Shown here one piece after another: positions 17,635 to 27,390 of a stretch of DNA of 64,000 nt. How positions within the stretch are numbered: position 1 is the stretch's first letter; the number at the start of each line of letters is the position of its first letter. Under the pieces are notes generated by a model. The model saw nothing but the letters and a program-made list of their open reading frames with translations. It was not told the DNA's origin and made no database searches. Source of the DNA: Nitratireductor sp. GISD-1A_MAKvit (GTDB lineage Bacteria; Pseudomonadota; Alphaproteobacteria; Rhizobiales; Rhizobiaceae); the NCBI RefSeq assembly GCF_040819555.1, contig NZ_CP161920.1, positions 2,789,001-2,853,000 on the forward strand, read 5' to 3'. The position numbers were made by a program, and so were the translations under genes.

Positions 17635-19509
17635 ATGTTGACCATTTCAAACCTTTCGCTGCGCATTGCCGGACGTCTTCTCATCGACCAGGCTTCACTC
17701 ACCCTGCCTGCCGGAACCAAGGCGGGCCTGGTCGGGCGGAATGGTACGGGCAAGACGACCCTGTTTCGCGCGATTACCGGCGACCTGGCTGCCGAAACCG
17801 GAACGATCAGCCTGCCCAAGGGAACACGGACCGGGCAAGTGGCGCAGGAGGCGCCGGGCACGGACGAGCCACTGATCGACATCGTGCTGCGGGCCGACAC
17901 GGAACGCGCAGCGCTCTTGATTGAGGCCGAAACTGCGAGTGATCCGGATCGAATTGCAGAGATTCAAACCCGCCTGACCGATATCGACGCGCATTCAGCC
18001 GAAGCCAGGGCTGCATCCATTCTCTCGGGACTCGGCTTCGATGCCGAAGCGCAGAAGCGTCCGGCCTCGTCGTTTTCCGGCGGCTGGCGCATGCGCGTCG
18101 CGCTGGCCTCGGTGCTTTTCACCCAGCCAGATCTCCTGCTTCTGGACGAACCGACCAACTATCTCGATCTGGAGGGCACGCTCTGGCTCGAGAATTACCT
18201 GTCTCGATACCCGCACACGGTTCTGCTTATCAGCCATGATCGCGACCTTCTCAACCGGGCGGTTTCTTCGATCGTGCATCTGGAGCACAGGAAACTGACT
18301 TTCTGGCGCGGCGGTTACGACCAGTTCGCAAGACAATATGCCGAGAAGGCCGAGCTTCAGGAGAAGATGCGCGTCAAGCAGGAAGCCCAGCGCAAACACA
18401 TGCAATCCTTCGTCGACCGCTTTCGCTACAAGGCATCGAAGGCGCGCCAGGCGCAATCCCGGCTCAAAGCCCTGGAACGCATGTCTCCCATGGCGGCGGT
18501 GCTCAACGAGACGGTCCTGCCATTTCGCTTTCCCAACCCCGAGAAGGCAGTTGCATCGCCCATCATCGCACTTGAGGGGGGAACTGTCGGTTACACCCCG
18601 GGAAAGCCGGTCCTGAAGGGGTTGACGCTGCGGATCGACAATGACGACCGAATTGCGCTGCTGGGTGCCAATGGAAACGGCAAGTCCACTTTTGCGAAAC
18701 TGATCGCCGACCGGCTCACGCTCGAAAAGGGAACGAAAACCGTCGCCCCGGGCCTGAAAGTCTCGATTTTTGCCCAGCACCAGCTCGATGACCTGAGACC
18801 GGAGGAAAACGCCTATCAGCACCTGCGCCGACTGATGCCCGATGCACCTGAAGCGAAGGTGCGGGCGCGGGTAGCCCAGTTCGGGCTGACCACCGAAAAA
18901 ATGACAACGCCGGCACGCGACTTATCCGGCGGCGAGAAAGCGCGCCTTCTCATGGGACTTGCAACCTTCGAAGCCCCGCATCTTCTCATTCTCGACGAAC
19001 CGACAAACCATCTGGACATCGACAGCCGCGAGGCGCTGGTGGAGGCGCTCAACATGTTCGACGGAGCCGTGATCCTGATCAGCCACGACCGGCACCTGAT
19101 CGAAGCAACCGCCGACCGGCTCTGGATTGTCGGGGACGGCACCGTTTCGCCCTTCGATGGCGATATGGACGATTACCGCAACCGTATGACCGGTGGTGTG
19201 ACGCGCAGCAAGGAAAAGCGGGAAGCAGAGAAAGCCTCCAAGGCAGACAAACGCAAGGAAGCAGCACGGCGCCGGGCGGCCCTTGAACCGCTCGCCAAAG
19301 AGATCAAGGCCACTGAGGGACTGATCGAGCGCACGCGAAAGCGGATCGACACGATCGAGGCACGCCTGGCCGATACGAGCCTTTATGACAAGGAGCCGGA
19401 AAAGGTCTCATCGCTGGCCAAGGAACGCGCTGACCTTGCTGCCATGCTGGAACGCCACGAAGACCGGTGGCTCTCGCTTTCCAGCGAATATGAAGAGGGG
19501 ATGGCCTGA
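17635..19509 (+). CDS. ABC-F family ATPase (Uup/YheS-like)
   Basis: Soluble twin-ATPase that acts on ribosomes or DNA rather than in transport. 624 residues. First cassette: Walker A GRNGTGKTT, signature SFSGGWRMR, DEPTNYLD. Arm/linker region rich in Lys/Arg/Gln (about 240-310). Second cassette: Walker A GANGNGKST, signature LSGGEKARL, DEPTNHLD. Basic coiled-coil C-terminal domain from about residue 520, as in Uup. No membrane segments. The HAD gene overlaps its stop by one base. Which ABC-F subgroup (EttA, Uup, YheS) it belongs to would need a tree. Confidence 0.92.
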   Translation: MLTISNLSLRIAGRLLIDQASLTLPAGTKAGLVGRNGTGKTTLFRAITGDLAAETGTISLPKGTRTGQVAQEAPGTDEPLIDIVLRADTERAALLIEAETASDPDRIAEIQTRLTDIDAHSAEARAASILSGLGFDAEAQKRPASSFSGGWRMRVALASVLFTQPDLLLLDEPTNYLDLEGTLWLENYLSRYPHTVLLISHDRDLLNRAVSSIVHLEHRKLTFWRGGYDQFARQYAEKAELQEKMRVKQEAQRKHMQSFVDRFRYKASKARQAQSRLKALERMSPMAAVLNETVLPFRFPNPEKAVASPIIALEGGTVGYTPGKPVLKGLTLRIDNDDRIALLGANGNGKSTFAKLIADRLTLEKGTKTVAPGLKVSIFAQHQLDDLRPEENAYQHLRRLMPDAPEAKVRARVAQFGLTTEKMTTPARDLSGGEKARLLMGLATFEAPHLLILDEPTNHLDIDSREALVEALNMFDGAVILISHDRHLIEATADRLWIVGDGTVSPFDGDMDDYRNRMTGGVTRSKEKREAEKASKADKRKEAARRRAALEPLAKEIKATEGLIERTRKRIDTIEARLADTSLYDKEPEKVSSLAKERADLAAMLERHEDRWLSLSSEYEEGMA

Positions 19510-20210
19510 TGGCGCAACCGCTTACCATAGGGTTCGACGCGGATGACACGCTCTGGCACAATGAGCGTTTCTACCGGCTCACGGAAGCGCGTTTCGCCGA
19601 GTTTCTCGCCGATTTCGCGGAGGCGGAGCATCTGTCCGAACGGCTCTTGCAGGCCGAGAAGCGCAATCTGGGACGTTACGGTTTCGGCATCAAGGGGTTC
19701 ACACTCTCGATGATCGAGACGGCCATCGAAGTGACTGATGGCCGGGTTCCGGCTGCAACGATCCGCGACATTCTCGAAGCCGGCCGGGAGATGCTCGAGC
19801 ATCCCGTCGAAACGCTGCCACATGCCCGGGAAACACTGGAACGCCTGTCCGGACGCCACCGGCTGGTGTTGATCACCAAGGGCGACCTTTTCGATCAGGA
19901 ACGCAAACTTGCGGCTTCCGGGCTTGGCGACTATTTCCACGCCGTCGAGATTGTCAGCGACAAATCGCGCGTCACCTATGAGCGCATCTTTGCCGCCCAT
20001 GGCGATGGGCCGGACCGCTCCATGATGATCGGAAATTCACTCAAATCGGATGTGATCCCCGCCATTGAAGCCGGCGCCTGGGGTGTGTTCGTTCCCCACG
20101 ATCTGACATGGTCTCATGAGCACGCCGAAGAACCAGGGACAGCCCCCCGCTTCCGCAAAATCGCTCATCTGGGGGAAGTCGATACAGTTTTGGCAGAAAT
20201 CGGCTGGTAA
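19509..20210 (+). CDS. HAD-superfamily hydrolase
   Basis: 233 residues. HAD motif I FDADDTLW with nucleophile Asp10 and general acid Asp12. Motif II in LVLITKGD. Motif III Lys in SDKSRVTYERIF. Motif IV in MMIGNSLKSDV. It has a helical cap domain at about 20-95. Probably a phosphatase; substrate not deducible. Its ATG shares one base with the ABC-F stop (TGATG), so the two are co-translated. Convergent with holC 55 bases away; a weak 7-bp inverted repeat (CCAGAGG 20230-20236, CCTCTGG 20254-20260) lies between them. Confidence 0.88.
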   Translation: MAQPLTIGFDADDTLWHNERFYRLTEARFAEFLADFAEAEHLSERLLQAEKRNLGRYGFGIKGFTLSMIETAIEVTDGRVPAATIRDILEAGREMLEHPVETLPHARETLERLSGRHRLVLITKGDLFDQERKLAASGLGDYFHAVEIVSDKSRVTYERIFAAHGDGPDRSMMIGNSLKSDVIPAIEAGAWGVFVPHDLTWSHEHAEEPGTAPRFRKIAHLGEVDTVLAEIGW

Positions 20211-20265
20211 TCCCGGCGGCGGACTGGAGCCAGAGGTCCTTGATAGCTGAGCCCCTCTGGTTGCG

Positions 20266-20712
20266 CTAGGCCTTCTTCTGCCAGCGCCTGTCGGGCCCCT
20301 GCTGCCAATAGGTAACGGCATGACCTGCCGATTTGAGCGATTTCCAGTGTCCGCGAGCCGCGTCGAGCTGAGCAGCGTCGTGACCGTCAAACATCACGAC
20401 CGCACGTTCATAGCCGTCCACGCCGGCTGGGTCCGCGCCATCCACAAAGAAGCGGATGCGGGCATTGTTGGGATTGGCAGCAGCGTCGGTCAAAATCACG
20501 GGCTGGTGCTCGGGATGCGCGTCGCGGTCGGTGGCATGGGCGAGAAAGGATTCCTCGCGCCATGTCCACAACCAGTTGTCGAGCGCTTCACAGCGTTCGC
20601 GCGTGCCTGTCTGGATGACCACTCTCCATCCCCGCTCAAGACTTTTCTCCACGAGAGGAGGCAATGCCTCCTCCAGTGTCGATTCGGTCAGGTGATAAAA
20701 GAGGACATCCAT
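20266..20712 (-). CDS. holC: DNA polymerase III chi subunit
   Basis: Clamp-loader accessory subunit that contacts single-strand binding protein. 148 residues, family length. Typical blocks: VLFYHLTESTLEEALPPLVEKSLERGWRV in two parts, LDNWLWTWREESFLAHA, and HQPVILT. It starts 4 bases after the pepA stop, so it is co-transcribed with pepA; the same pepA-holC pairing is known across Proteobacteria. Confidence 0.93.
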   Translation of the reverse strand: MDVLFYHLTESTLEEALPPLVEKSLERGWRVVIQTGTRERCEALDNWLWTWREESFLAHATDRDAHPEHQPVILTDAAANPNNARIRFFVDGADPAGVDGYERAVVMFDGHDAAQLDAARGHWKSLKSAGHAVTYWQQGPDRRWQKKA

Positions 20713-20716
20713 CGGC

Positions 20717-22207
20717 CTATTCGTAGCTGTCGGCGACGAGACGGTCGAGCAGCCGCACGCCGAAACCAGAGCCCCAGGACCGGTTCACCTCATCGAGCGG
20801 TGCACCCATTGCGGTGCCAGCGACATCCAGATGAGCCCAGTTCGTGTCTTTGACGAAGCGCTTAAGGAACTGGGCCGCAGTGACGGAGCCCGCCAGACGG
20901 CCGGACGAGTTTTTCATGTCGGCATTCTTGGAATCGATCTGCTTGTCATATTCCTCGCCAAGCGGCAGGCGCCACAGCTTTTCACCCGTCGCCTCACCTG
21001 CGGCGGCGAGCTGTTCGGCGAGCGTGTCATCGTTGGAAAACAGCCCCGCTCGATGATGGCCGAGCGCCACCATCACCGCGCCTGTCAGCGTTGCGAGATC
21101 GACCATGAACTGCGGTTTGAAGCGATCATTGCAGTACCAGAGCACGTCGGCGAGTACGAGCCGGCCCTCGGCATCGGTATTGATGACCTCAATGGTCTGC
21201 CCCGACATTGAGGTTACGATGTCGCCGGGCCTCTGGGCATTGCCGTCGGGCATGTTTTCGACCAGCCCCACCAGACCGACCGCATTTACCTTTGCCTTGC
21301 GCGCAGCGAGTGCATGCATGACGCCGACCACGGCGGCTGCACCGCCCATGTCGCCCTTCATGTCTTCCATGCCGCCAGCCGGTTTTATGGAGATGCCGCC
21401 CGTGTCGAACACGACGCCCTTGCCAACGAAGGCGAGCGGCCTTTCCTTGGATTTTCCGCCGTTCCACTCGATAACGGCCAGCCTTGGCGGCCGGACAGAC
21501 CCCTGCGCGACACCGAGCAGCGCCCCCATCCCGAGCTTCTTCATCTCTTTCTCGGTCAGGATTTCCACGCTGGCACCGAGTTTTTCCAGCTCCTTGGCCT
21601 TGGCGGCGAACTCGACCGGCCCCAATACATTGGCAGGCTCATTGACGAGATCGCGCGCGAGCATGACGCCTTCTGCCACCGCTTCAGCGCGCATGAATGC
21701 CTTTTTCGCGGCGGACGGGTCTGCGCACTGGATGACGATCTTCAGCTTCTTCGCCGGTTTGTCATTGCCGTTTTCCCGGCTCGTCGTCTTGTATTTCTCA
21801 AAACGATAGGCGCGCAAAAGCATACCCAGGGCGATGTTTGCGGCATCCCCAGCGCCAATCTTCCCATCCTTCAAGTCAACGACAACGGTGATTTCACCGG
21901 CCGACTTGCCCGCAGCGAGCGCTGCGCCGCCGATCTTTACCCATTCCTGTTCGCCAAGCTGCGAAGGGTTGCCGATGCCGACGGCGGCCAGACGGTCAAG
22001 CTGCGTGCCTTCAGGAGCAAGAACCTCGACGCTTTTTGCCAGTTTCCCCGAGAATCCCGAGATTTCCGATGCACGTGCCAGAACACCCTCCGGGTCACAC
22101 GCGCTGGCCTGGTCTCCAAGCCCTCCGCCCTGCGGTGCAAGGACGATAACAGTGCCTTTCCCAGGGGTTGAAAATTTGGCGAAGGAGACACTCGGTCTGT
22201 CGGTCAT
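20717..22207 (-). CDS. pepA: Leucyl aminopeptidase (M17)
   Basis: Cytosolic zinc/manganese aminopeptidase that removes N-terminal residues from peptides. 496 residues. C-terminal catalytic domain has [17 protein letters not shown] with the metal-binding Lys/Asp. [13 protein letters not shown] and the M17 signature NTDAEGRL also show. N-terminal domain (1-180) is the variable macro-like domain. Start ATG at 22207. First gene of a pepA-holC operon, divergent from lptF. Confidence 0.95.
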   Translation of the reverse strand: MTDRPSVSFAKFSTPGKGTVIVLAPQGGGLGDQASACDPEGVLARASEISGFSGKLAKSVEVLAPEGTQLDRLAAVGIGNPSQLGEQEWVKIGGAALAAGKSAGEITVVVDLKDGKIGAGDAANIALGMLLRAYRFEKYKTTSRENGNDKPAKKLKIVIQCADPSAAKKAFMRAEAVAEGVMLARDLVNEPANVLGPVEFAAKAKELEKLGASVEILTEKEMKKLGMGALLGVAQGSVRPPRLAVIEWNGGKSKERPLAFVGKGVVFDTGGISIKPAGGMEDMKGDMGGAAAVVGVMHALAARKAKVNAVGLVGLVENMPDGNAQRPGDIVTSMSGQTIEVINTDAEGRLVLADVLWYCNDRFKPQFMVDLATLTGAVMVALGHHRAGLFSNDDTLAEQLAAAGEATGEKLWRLPLGEEYDKQIDSKNADMKNSSGRLAGSVTAAQFLKRFVKDTNWAHLDVAGTAMGAPLDEVNRSWGSGFGVRLLDRLVADSYE

Positions 22208-22534
22208 GATAATTCCCAGATTTCCACGATTGGTCGTTTTGGAGACGGGCGCGATCTTGGAGGTTTTATGCGAATTGGCAAGAGCCGGAGCCTGGCGGAC
22301 CGTCTTTTTTCGCCCCGGTACGGACTGCGGGCGATCGCGCTATCGTTGCATAAGCATATTGTTAACCGCGTTTGTTTCACATTTTCTAACCAGTACTGCC
22401 CAGACTCCCGGAAGGGACAAGAATTGGTGGGCTGCTCCTCAAAGCCATCACGAGTGCATTGTGTGTCTGCGCGTCGACCGTTAGGTTCGCGCGCGCCCCA
22501 GAGGCTGCTCTAACGAAACGGATCGTCGATTTCC
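22208..22534. promoter_or_regulatory. Divergent promoter region between pepA and lptF
   Basis: 327 bases without a credible gene, separating two divergent operons, so it must hold both promoters. A relatively AT-rich stretch (about 22345-22395, with CATATTGTTAACC and TTTCACATTTTC) is the likeliest promoter core. I could not assign firm -35/-10 boxes. Confidence 0.45.
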
Positions 22535-23740
22535 ATGAAGGTGATCGAACTTTACATCATGCGTCGCACCTTCGCGCTGTTTGCAGCAGCGTTGCTGTGG
22601 GTGCTCGCGCTGGTGTGGACCACGCAGGTTCTGAACCGTATTGACCTGGTGACCGACAGCGGTCAGTCGGCAGGCACCTTCTTCTTCGTTGCCGCGCTCG
22701 TGCTGCCCTCCGTCATACCGATCGTGATTCCGTTCGCCCTGGGTATTGCCGTTGCGCAAACTTTGGCGACGATGAATGCCGATTCCGAGCTGGTGGTCAT
22801 CAATGCTTCGGGTGCCCCGCGCTCGATCATCGTCAAGCCGGTTCTCATCATTGCGATTGGCGCCAGCCTTGCATCTTTTATGATCAACAACACGCTGGAG
22901 CCCGCGTCGCGCCAGGCCTTTCGCACGGTGCTTGCCAATGCACGCGCAGATCTGATCACGACCGTGCTGCAGGAAGGCTCGTTTCAAAAAGTCGATGACG
23001 GGCTGTTCGTGCAGGTCTCCGAACGCCTTCCCAACGGCCTTCTGGGCGGAATTTTCGTCTCCGATTCGCGCGATGAGAACACCAAGCTGATCTATCATGC
23101 GAGAACCGGTGCGGCCGTGGAGCGCGAGGGGGGCTCGGTACTGGTGATGCAGGACGGCATGGTGCAGCGCCAATCGGCAAACGGCGATGTCTCGACCATC
23201 CGTTTTGATTCCTATGCATTTGATCTATCGCAGTTTTCCAGTGGCGGCGGCGGCAAACCGACCCTGCACCCCAAGGACCGTTCTCTCGCCTTTCTGCTCG
23301 ATCCGGACGTGAATGACAGTTTTTATCAAAAATCGCCGCAGATCATTCGTGCCGAACTGCATATGCGCCTTTCCGAATGGCTCTATCCGCTCGTCTTTGC
23401 CATGGTAGCGCTCGCGGTTGCCGGTGATGCACGCTCTTTCCGTGAAGCGCGACTGCACCCGATTGTCACGACCATGGCAATTTCGCTGATCGTGCGCTGG
23501 GTCGGTTTTTATTCGGGCACGGAAGCGGAAAGCTCTCCGGTCTTCTCTTTCGTGCTTTACGCGGCTCCGATTTCGATGATTTGCCTATGTGCGGTGTTCA
23601 TTGCGACCACTCGTGTGATGGAACTGCCAACGCACTGGGTGGAAAAACTGCACGCGCGCACGCACCGTCTGACGGAAACCATGACACACTGGCGGTTCAA
23701 ACTGGCCCACGCTCGTTCCTCCGACAGGAGGCGCGGATGA
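22535..23740 (+). CDS. lptF: LPS export ABC transporter permease LptF
   Basis: One of the two inner-membrane permeases of the LptB2FG machine that extracts lipopolysaccharide. 401 residues. N-terminal MKVIELYIMRRTF and a long first membrane helix, then three membrane helices before and three after a periplasmic beta-jellyroll (about residues 135-270), as in the YjgP/YjgQ family. The coupling-helix region SELVVINASGAPR is recognisable. Its stop overlaps lptG by four bases (ATGA). First gene of the lptF-lptG-lptD-surA-pdxA-rsmA run. Confidence 0.93.
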   Translation: MKVIELYIMRRTFALFAAALLWVLALVWTTQVLNRIDLVTDSGQSAGTFFFVAALVLPSVIPIVIPFALGIAVAQTLATMNADSELVVINASGAPRSIIVKPVLIIAIGASLASFMINNTLEPASRQAFRTVLANARADLITTVLQEGSFQKVDDGLFVQVSERLPNGLLGGIFVSDSRDENTKLIYHARTGAAVEREGGSVLVMQDGMVQRQSANGDVSTIRFDSYAFDLSQFSSGGGGKPTLHPKDRSLAFLLDPDVNDSFYQKSPQIIRAELHMRLSEWLYPLVFAMVALAVAGDARSFREARLHPIVTTMAISLIVRWVGFYSGTEAESSPVFSFVLYAAPISMICLCAVFIATTRVMELPTHWVEKLHARTHRLTETMTHWRFKLAHARSSDRRRG

Positions 23741-24822
23741 TCGGCCTCACACTTGGCGGATATTTTTTCCGGCGGTACGCTTCGATCGCTGCATGGAATT
23801 TTTTCGGCATCGGGCTTTTGGTCTTCATCGTGACCTTTGCGGAGGTTTCCAGCCGCTCTGCCGGTCTGCCCGGTTACACGGCGCAGTGGGCCTTTTCGCT
23901 TGCTGCCCTGCAGACCCCAATCATTCTTCTTCAGGCTGTCCCTTTTATCGGGCTGATCGCTGCCATGGCCACGTTGATCAGCCTGAATCGGAAATACGAG
24001 CTTGTGGTTGCGCGTGCCGCGGGCGTCTCGGCATGGCAATTTCTGACACCGATCGCATTTGGATCCTTTCTGTTCGGCGTGCTCGCTGTCGCCGCGCTGA
24101 ACCCGCTCGCAGCCAACGGCTTTGCGCAGGCACAGCTGGTCGAGGCCGAGGTTCGGGGTGCAAAAAGCAACGCCAATTCGGAAGCCGAACAATGGATCAA
24201 GCAGCGCTTCGAAGATGAAGAAACGATCATCGGTTCGAGTGCGGTTCTCAACGGGGGCCAGACCCTGGTGAGACCGGTTTTTTTCCGAATCGACACCGAC
24301 GGGCGAATCGTCGAACGCCTGGACGCCGAACGGGCGTTTCTGCGCGATGGATTCTGGGAGCTGCGGGACGTGGCACGTCGACGCGGTACCGCTGCGGCAG
24401 AACGACTGACGAGCCTGCAGATAGCGACCAATCTGCAGCCCGAATTCGTGGGTGAACAGCTGGCGCGCCCTGAGGCCACTTCGATCTACGAGTTGCCTGG
24501 AAAAATTGAAGTGGCGAGGTCTTTCGGGCTCAAGGCAAACGCATTTGCCACGCATTTTCATTCACTTGTAGTGTTACCCGCCCTGCTGGTCGCGATGACG
24601 CTGATTGCCGCTACGGTATCCATGAGATTTACCCGAATGGGACAGTCAGCAACCGTGATTCTGGGTGGCATCCTTGCCGGCTTTCTGCTTTATGTGGTTT
24701 CGGTCTTGGTCAAGGCGTTCGGCAGCGCCGGAGTTGTTCCTCCGGTGGTAGCTGCGTGGACGCCTGTGGCTGTCGCGATGTTCTATGGGGTCACTTTCCT
24801 GTTGTACAAGGAGGACGGTTAG
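23737..24822 (+). CDS. lptG: LPS export ABC transporter permease LptG
   Basis: Partner of LptF in the LptB2FG extractor. 361 residues starting at ATG 23737, which overlaps the lptF stop and has GACAGGAGG upstream. Begins MIGLTLGGYFFRRY, with six membrane helices around a periplasmic domain (about 100-265). It has the coupling segment KYELVVARAAGVSAWQF. The stop TAG shares its G with the GTG start of lptD. Confidence 0.93.
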   Translation: MIGLTLGGYFFRRYASIAAWNFFGIGLLVFIVTFAEVSSRSAGLPGYTAQWAFSLAALQTPIILLQAVPFIGLIAAMATLISLNRKYELVVARAAGVSAWQFLTPIAFGSFLFGVLAVAALNPLAANGFAQAQLVEAEVRGAKSNANSEAEQWIKQRFEDEETIIGSSAVLNGGQTLVRPVFFRIDTDGRIVERLDAERAFLRDGFWELRDVARRRGTAAAERLTSLQIATNLQPEFVGEQLARPEATSIYELPGKIEVARSFGLKANAFATHFHSLVVLPALLVAMTLIAATVSMRFTRMGQSATVILGGILAGFLLYVVSVLVKAFGSAGVVPPVVAAWTPVAVAMFYGVTFLLYKEDG

Positions 24823-27218
24823 TGGGGGTTACGGCAAAAAGAGCCGGCATGTCCGCACGGTCAGCGCTTTTATTGAGTGCGACCGCGTTGGCGACCTTGT
24901 GCACCTATTCATTGCTTCCCATGGCCCCCGCTCTCGCGCAGACCGGCGGCCTGGACGTTTCCGATCTGCCCCAGAACGCTCAGATGCTTCTGACCGCAGA
25001 CAATCTCATTTATGACAACGATCAAAGCACCATCACCGCTGCCGGTGGCGTGCAGATCGAGTATGCCGGGAACAGTCTCGTTGCCGACCGGGTCGTCTAC
25101 GACCGCAGGACCTCGCGCGTGATGGCACGCGGCCGTGTTCAGATCATCGAAGAAGACGGCGATCGCATTTTTGCTGACGAGATCGACGTCACGGATGATT
25201 TTCGTGATGGCTTCGTCAACGCGTTGCGCGTGGAAACCGTCGACAAAACCTATTTCGCAGCAGAAAGCGCGGAGCGTTCTGGCGGCAGGCTGACGACATT
25301 CAACAATGGTGTCTACACCGCCTGTGAACCCTGTAAAGAGAAACCTGGAAAACCGCCGATCTGGCAGATCAAGGCACAGAAGATCATCTGGAACGGGGAA
25401 GCAAAGACGGTTCGTTTCGAGGGATCGCGATTCGAATTTTTCGGCATGCCGATCGCTTATCTGCCGTTCTTCGAAGTGGCCGACCCGACGGTGAAACGGA
25501 AGTCCGGTTTTCTGATTCCGAGCGCCTCCTACAGCGAAGAGCTGGGTGTTGGCGTCAGCGTCCCCTATTACCTGGCCTTCTCGCCGACCTACGACCTCAC
25601 TGTAACGGGAACCTACTACACCAAGCAGGGTTTTCTCGGTGAGGCGGAGTGGCGGCAACGCTTCGACAATGGTCAGTACAGCGTCACGGTAGCAGGGATC
25701 AGGCAGCAGGATCCCGAAGCCTGGAGCTCCGGTACGGTCAACGCAAGCGAGACCACGCGTGGCATGATCGGCTCCAAGGGCCAGTTCCGGATCAACCCGC
25801 GCTGGAGCTTCGGCTGGGATGTTCTGGCCCAGTCGGACAAGAATTTTTCGCGCACCTACGGCATTGACGGATTTTCCGACACGGTCCAGACATCGGAGCT
25901 TTACCTGACAGGGCTCGATGACCGGAATTTCTTCGACCTGCGTGCCTATCATTTTGACATTCAGGAGAATGTGCCGGACAGCTCTTCCAGCGCACGTGAC
26001 AGGAAGCAGCCCTGGGTTTTGCCGAGCTTCGACTATTCCTACACGCCGGATGAGGCGGTAGCCGGCGGTGAGCTGAACCTCGACGTCAATGTGCAGACCG
26101 TTTACCGGGATGCCTTGAGCGGGAGCCTCGCTTCGACAACTCCCGCTGTTTACGACCGCATTGACGGTGTCGAGGGACTGGGTAGCCGCCTGACGGCCGA
26201 GGCCGAGTGGAAACGCTCTTTCGTCAGCGCGGGCGGGCTTGTGATCACGCCGCTGTTGCAGGCACGCGGCGATGCGATCTACACCGATTACGATGCCAAC
26301 ACGGTCAATGGTGTGACAAGCTTCGAGCTGAACGGAACACCTGTCGGCAGCGACGTTCGCTCCTCTTATTACCGGTATATGGCGACTGCAGGCCTTGAAG
26401 CTCGCTGGCCGATACTCTTTTCAACGTCGAGCGCCAGCCATGTGCTGGAGCCCATGGCGCAGATTTTCGTGCGGCCCGACGCTCCCTATCAGGAGAGCCT
26501 GGGCATTCCCAACGAAGATGCGCAATCGCTTGTGTTCGATGCGACGACCCTGTTCGAACGCGACAAGTTCTCCGGTTATGACCGGATCGAGGGCGGCACG
26601 CGTGCCAATGTCGGCATTCGCTATTCAGGCAGTTTTGCCAATGGCTGGACGACCCAGGGGTTGATCGGACAATCCTACCATCTGGCAGGCGACAATCCGT
26701 ATGCCCAGCCGGATCTCGTTCACGCCGGTGCCTATTCCGGACTTGAAACCGACGTTTCCGATCTGGTCGTGATGGCCGGCATAGCAAGCCCGAACGGGTT
26801 TGCCTTCTCGGCAGGCGCGCGCTTTGATGAAGAGACGCTTGATCTGCGTCGGACAGACCTGAAATCGGCAGCCGAGTTCGGGCCGGTCACCACCTCGCTG
26901 CAATATGCCTACATCCAGTCACAGCCGAATTACGGCTTTGACGAAGACCGACAGGAATTTACCGGCATTGCCAAGGTTCGGTTTGATGAGAACTGGAGCG
27001 GCTTCGCTTCGGGCACATACGACATCAAGAGCCAGACGCTGGTGAAGAACGACTATGGCTTCTCGTATGGCGATGAGTGCTTCATCTATTCGATGACCTA
27101 TTCGCGCAGCAAGAACCGCGACACGAAGGAAACAAGCCAGTCCTTCGGCTTCCGCATTTCGCTGCGCACGATCGGTGATTTCGGCACAAGCAGCGGTGAG
27201 CTGGCGTCGGGATTCTAG
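24822..27218 (+). CDS. lptD: LPS-assembly protein LptD
   Basis: Outer-membrane translocon that inserts LPS into the outer leaflet with LptE. 798 residues from GTG 24822. That start shares a base with the lptG stop and lies 7 bases after a perfect AAGGAGG; ATG 24849 is a weaker option. Signal peptide ends at AQ (residue 40). An OstA/LptA-like jellyroll (about 55-170) precedes the C-terminal 26-strand barrel (about 215-798). Cysteines in TACEPCKEK and near the C-terminus (GDECFIYSM) fit the inter-domain disulfide of the family. Confidence 0.93.
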   Translation: MGVTAKRAGMSARSALLLSATALATLCTYSLLPMAPALAQTGGLDVSDLPQNAQMLLTADNLIYDNDQSTITAAGGVQIEYAGNSLVADRVVYDRRTSRVMARGRVQIIEEDGDRIFADEIDVTDDFRDGFVNALRVETVDKTYFAAESAERSGGRLTTFNNGVYTACEPCKEKPGKPPIWQIKAQKIIWNGEAKTVRFEGSRFEFFGMPIAYLPFFEVADPTVKRKSGFLIPSASYSEELGVGVSVPYYLAFSPTYDLTVTGTYYTKQGFLGEAEWRQRFDNGQYSVTVAGIRQQDPEAWSSGTVNASETTRGMIGSKGQFRINPRWSFGWDVLAQSDKNFSRTYGIDGFSDTVQTSELYLTGLDDRNFFDLRAYHFDIQENVPDSSSSARDRKQPWVLPSFDYSYTPDEAVAGGELNLDVNVQTVYRDALSGSLASTTPAVYDRIDGVEGLGSRLTAEAEWKRSFVSAGGLVITPLLQARGDAIYTDYDANTVNGVTSFELNGTPVGSDVRSSYYRYMATAGLEARWPILFSTSSASHVLEPMAQIFVRPDAPYQESLGIPNEDAQSLVFDATTLFERDKFSGYDRIEGGTRANVGIRYSGSFANGWTTQGLIGQSYHLAGDNPYAQPDLVHAGAYSGLETDVSDLVVMAGIASPNGFAFSAGARFDEETLDLRRTDLKSAAEFGPVTTSLQYAYIQSQPNYGFDEDRQEFTGIAKVRFDENWSGFASGTYDIKSQTLVKNDYGFSYGDECFIYSMTYSRSKNRDTKETSQSFGFRISLRTIGDFGTSSGELASGF

Positions 27219-27390
27219 ATCCCGACACGGCTCCCCTGCCCTGTCCGGCCCCGCCTGTCGCGGGCAGAAGCGGACCGGCCATTTCCGTCAAAGTCATTTT
27301 TTTGCCCAACCCGGTATCGATAAAACAGATCTAGGGACTGTAGCTCTGTCGCGTTTGCTGTTATTTCAGGCGCTATTGCGGGGTGCAAAG

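Noticed and set aside
20230..20260. Terminator between the HAD gene and holC
   Set aside because: Only a 7-bp stem with a 17-nt loop and no T-run on either side; too weak to call.
23557..24561. 334-codon minus-strand open frame opposite lptF/lptG
   Set aside because: LptF and LptG are complete and coupled on the plus strand; the antisense product has no recognisable domain.
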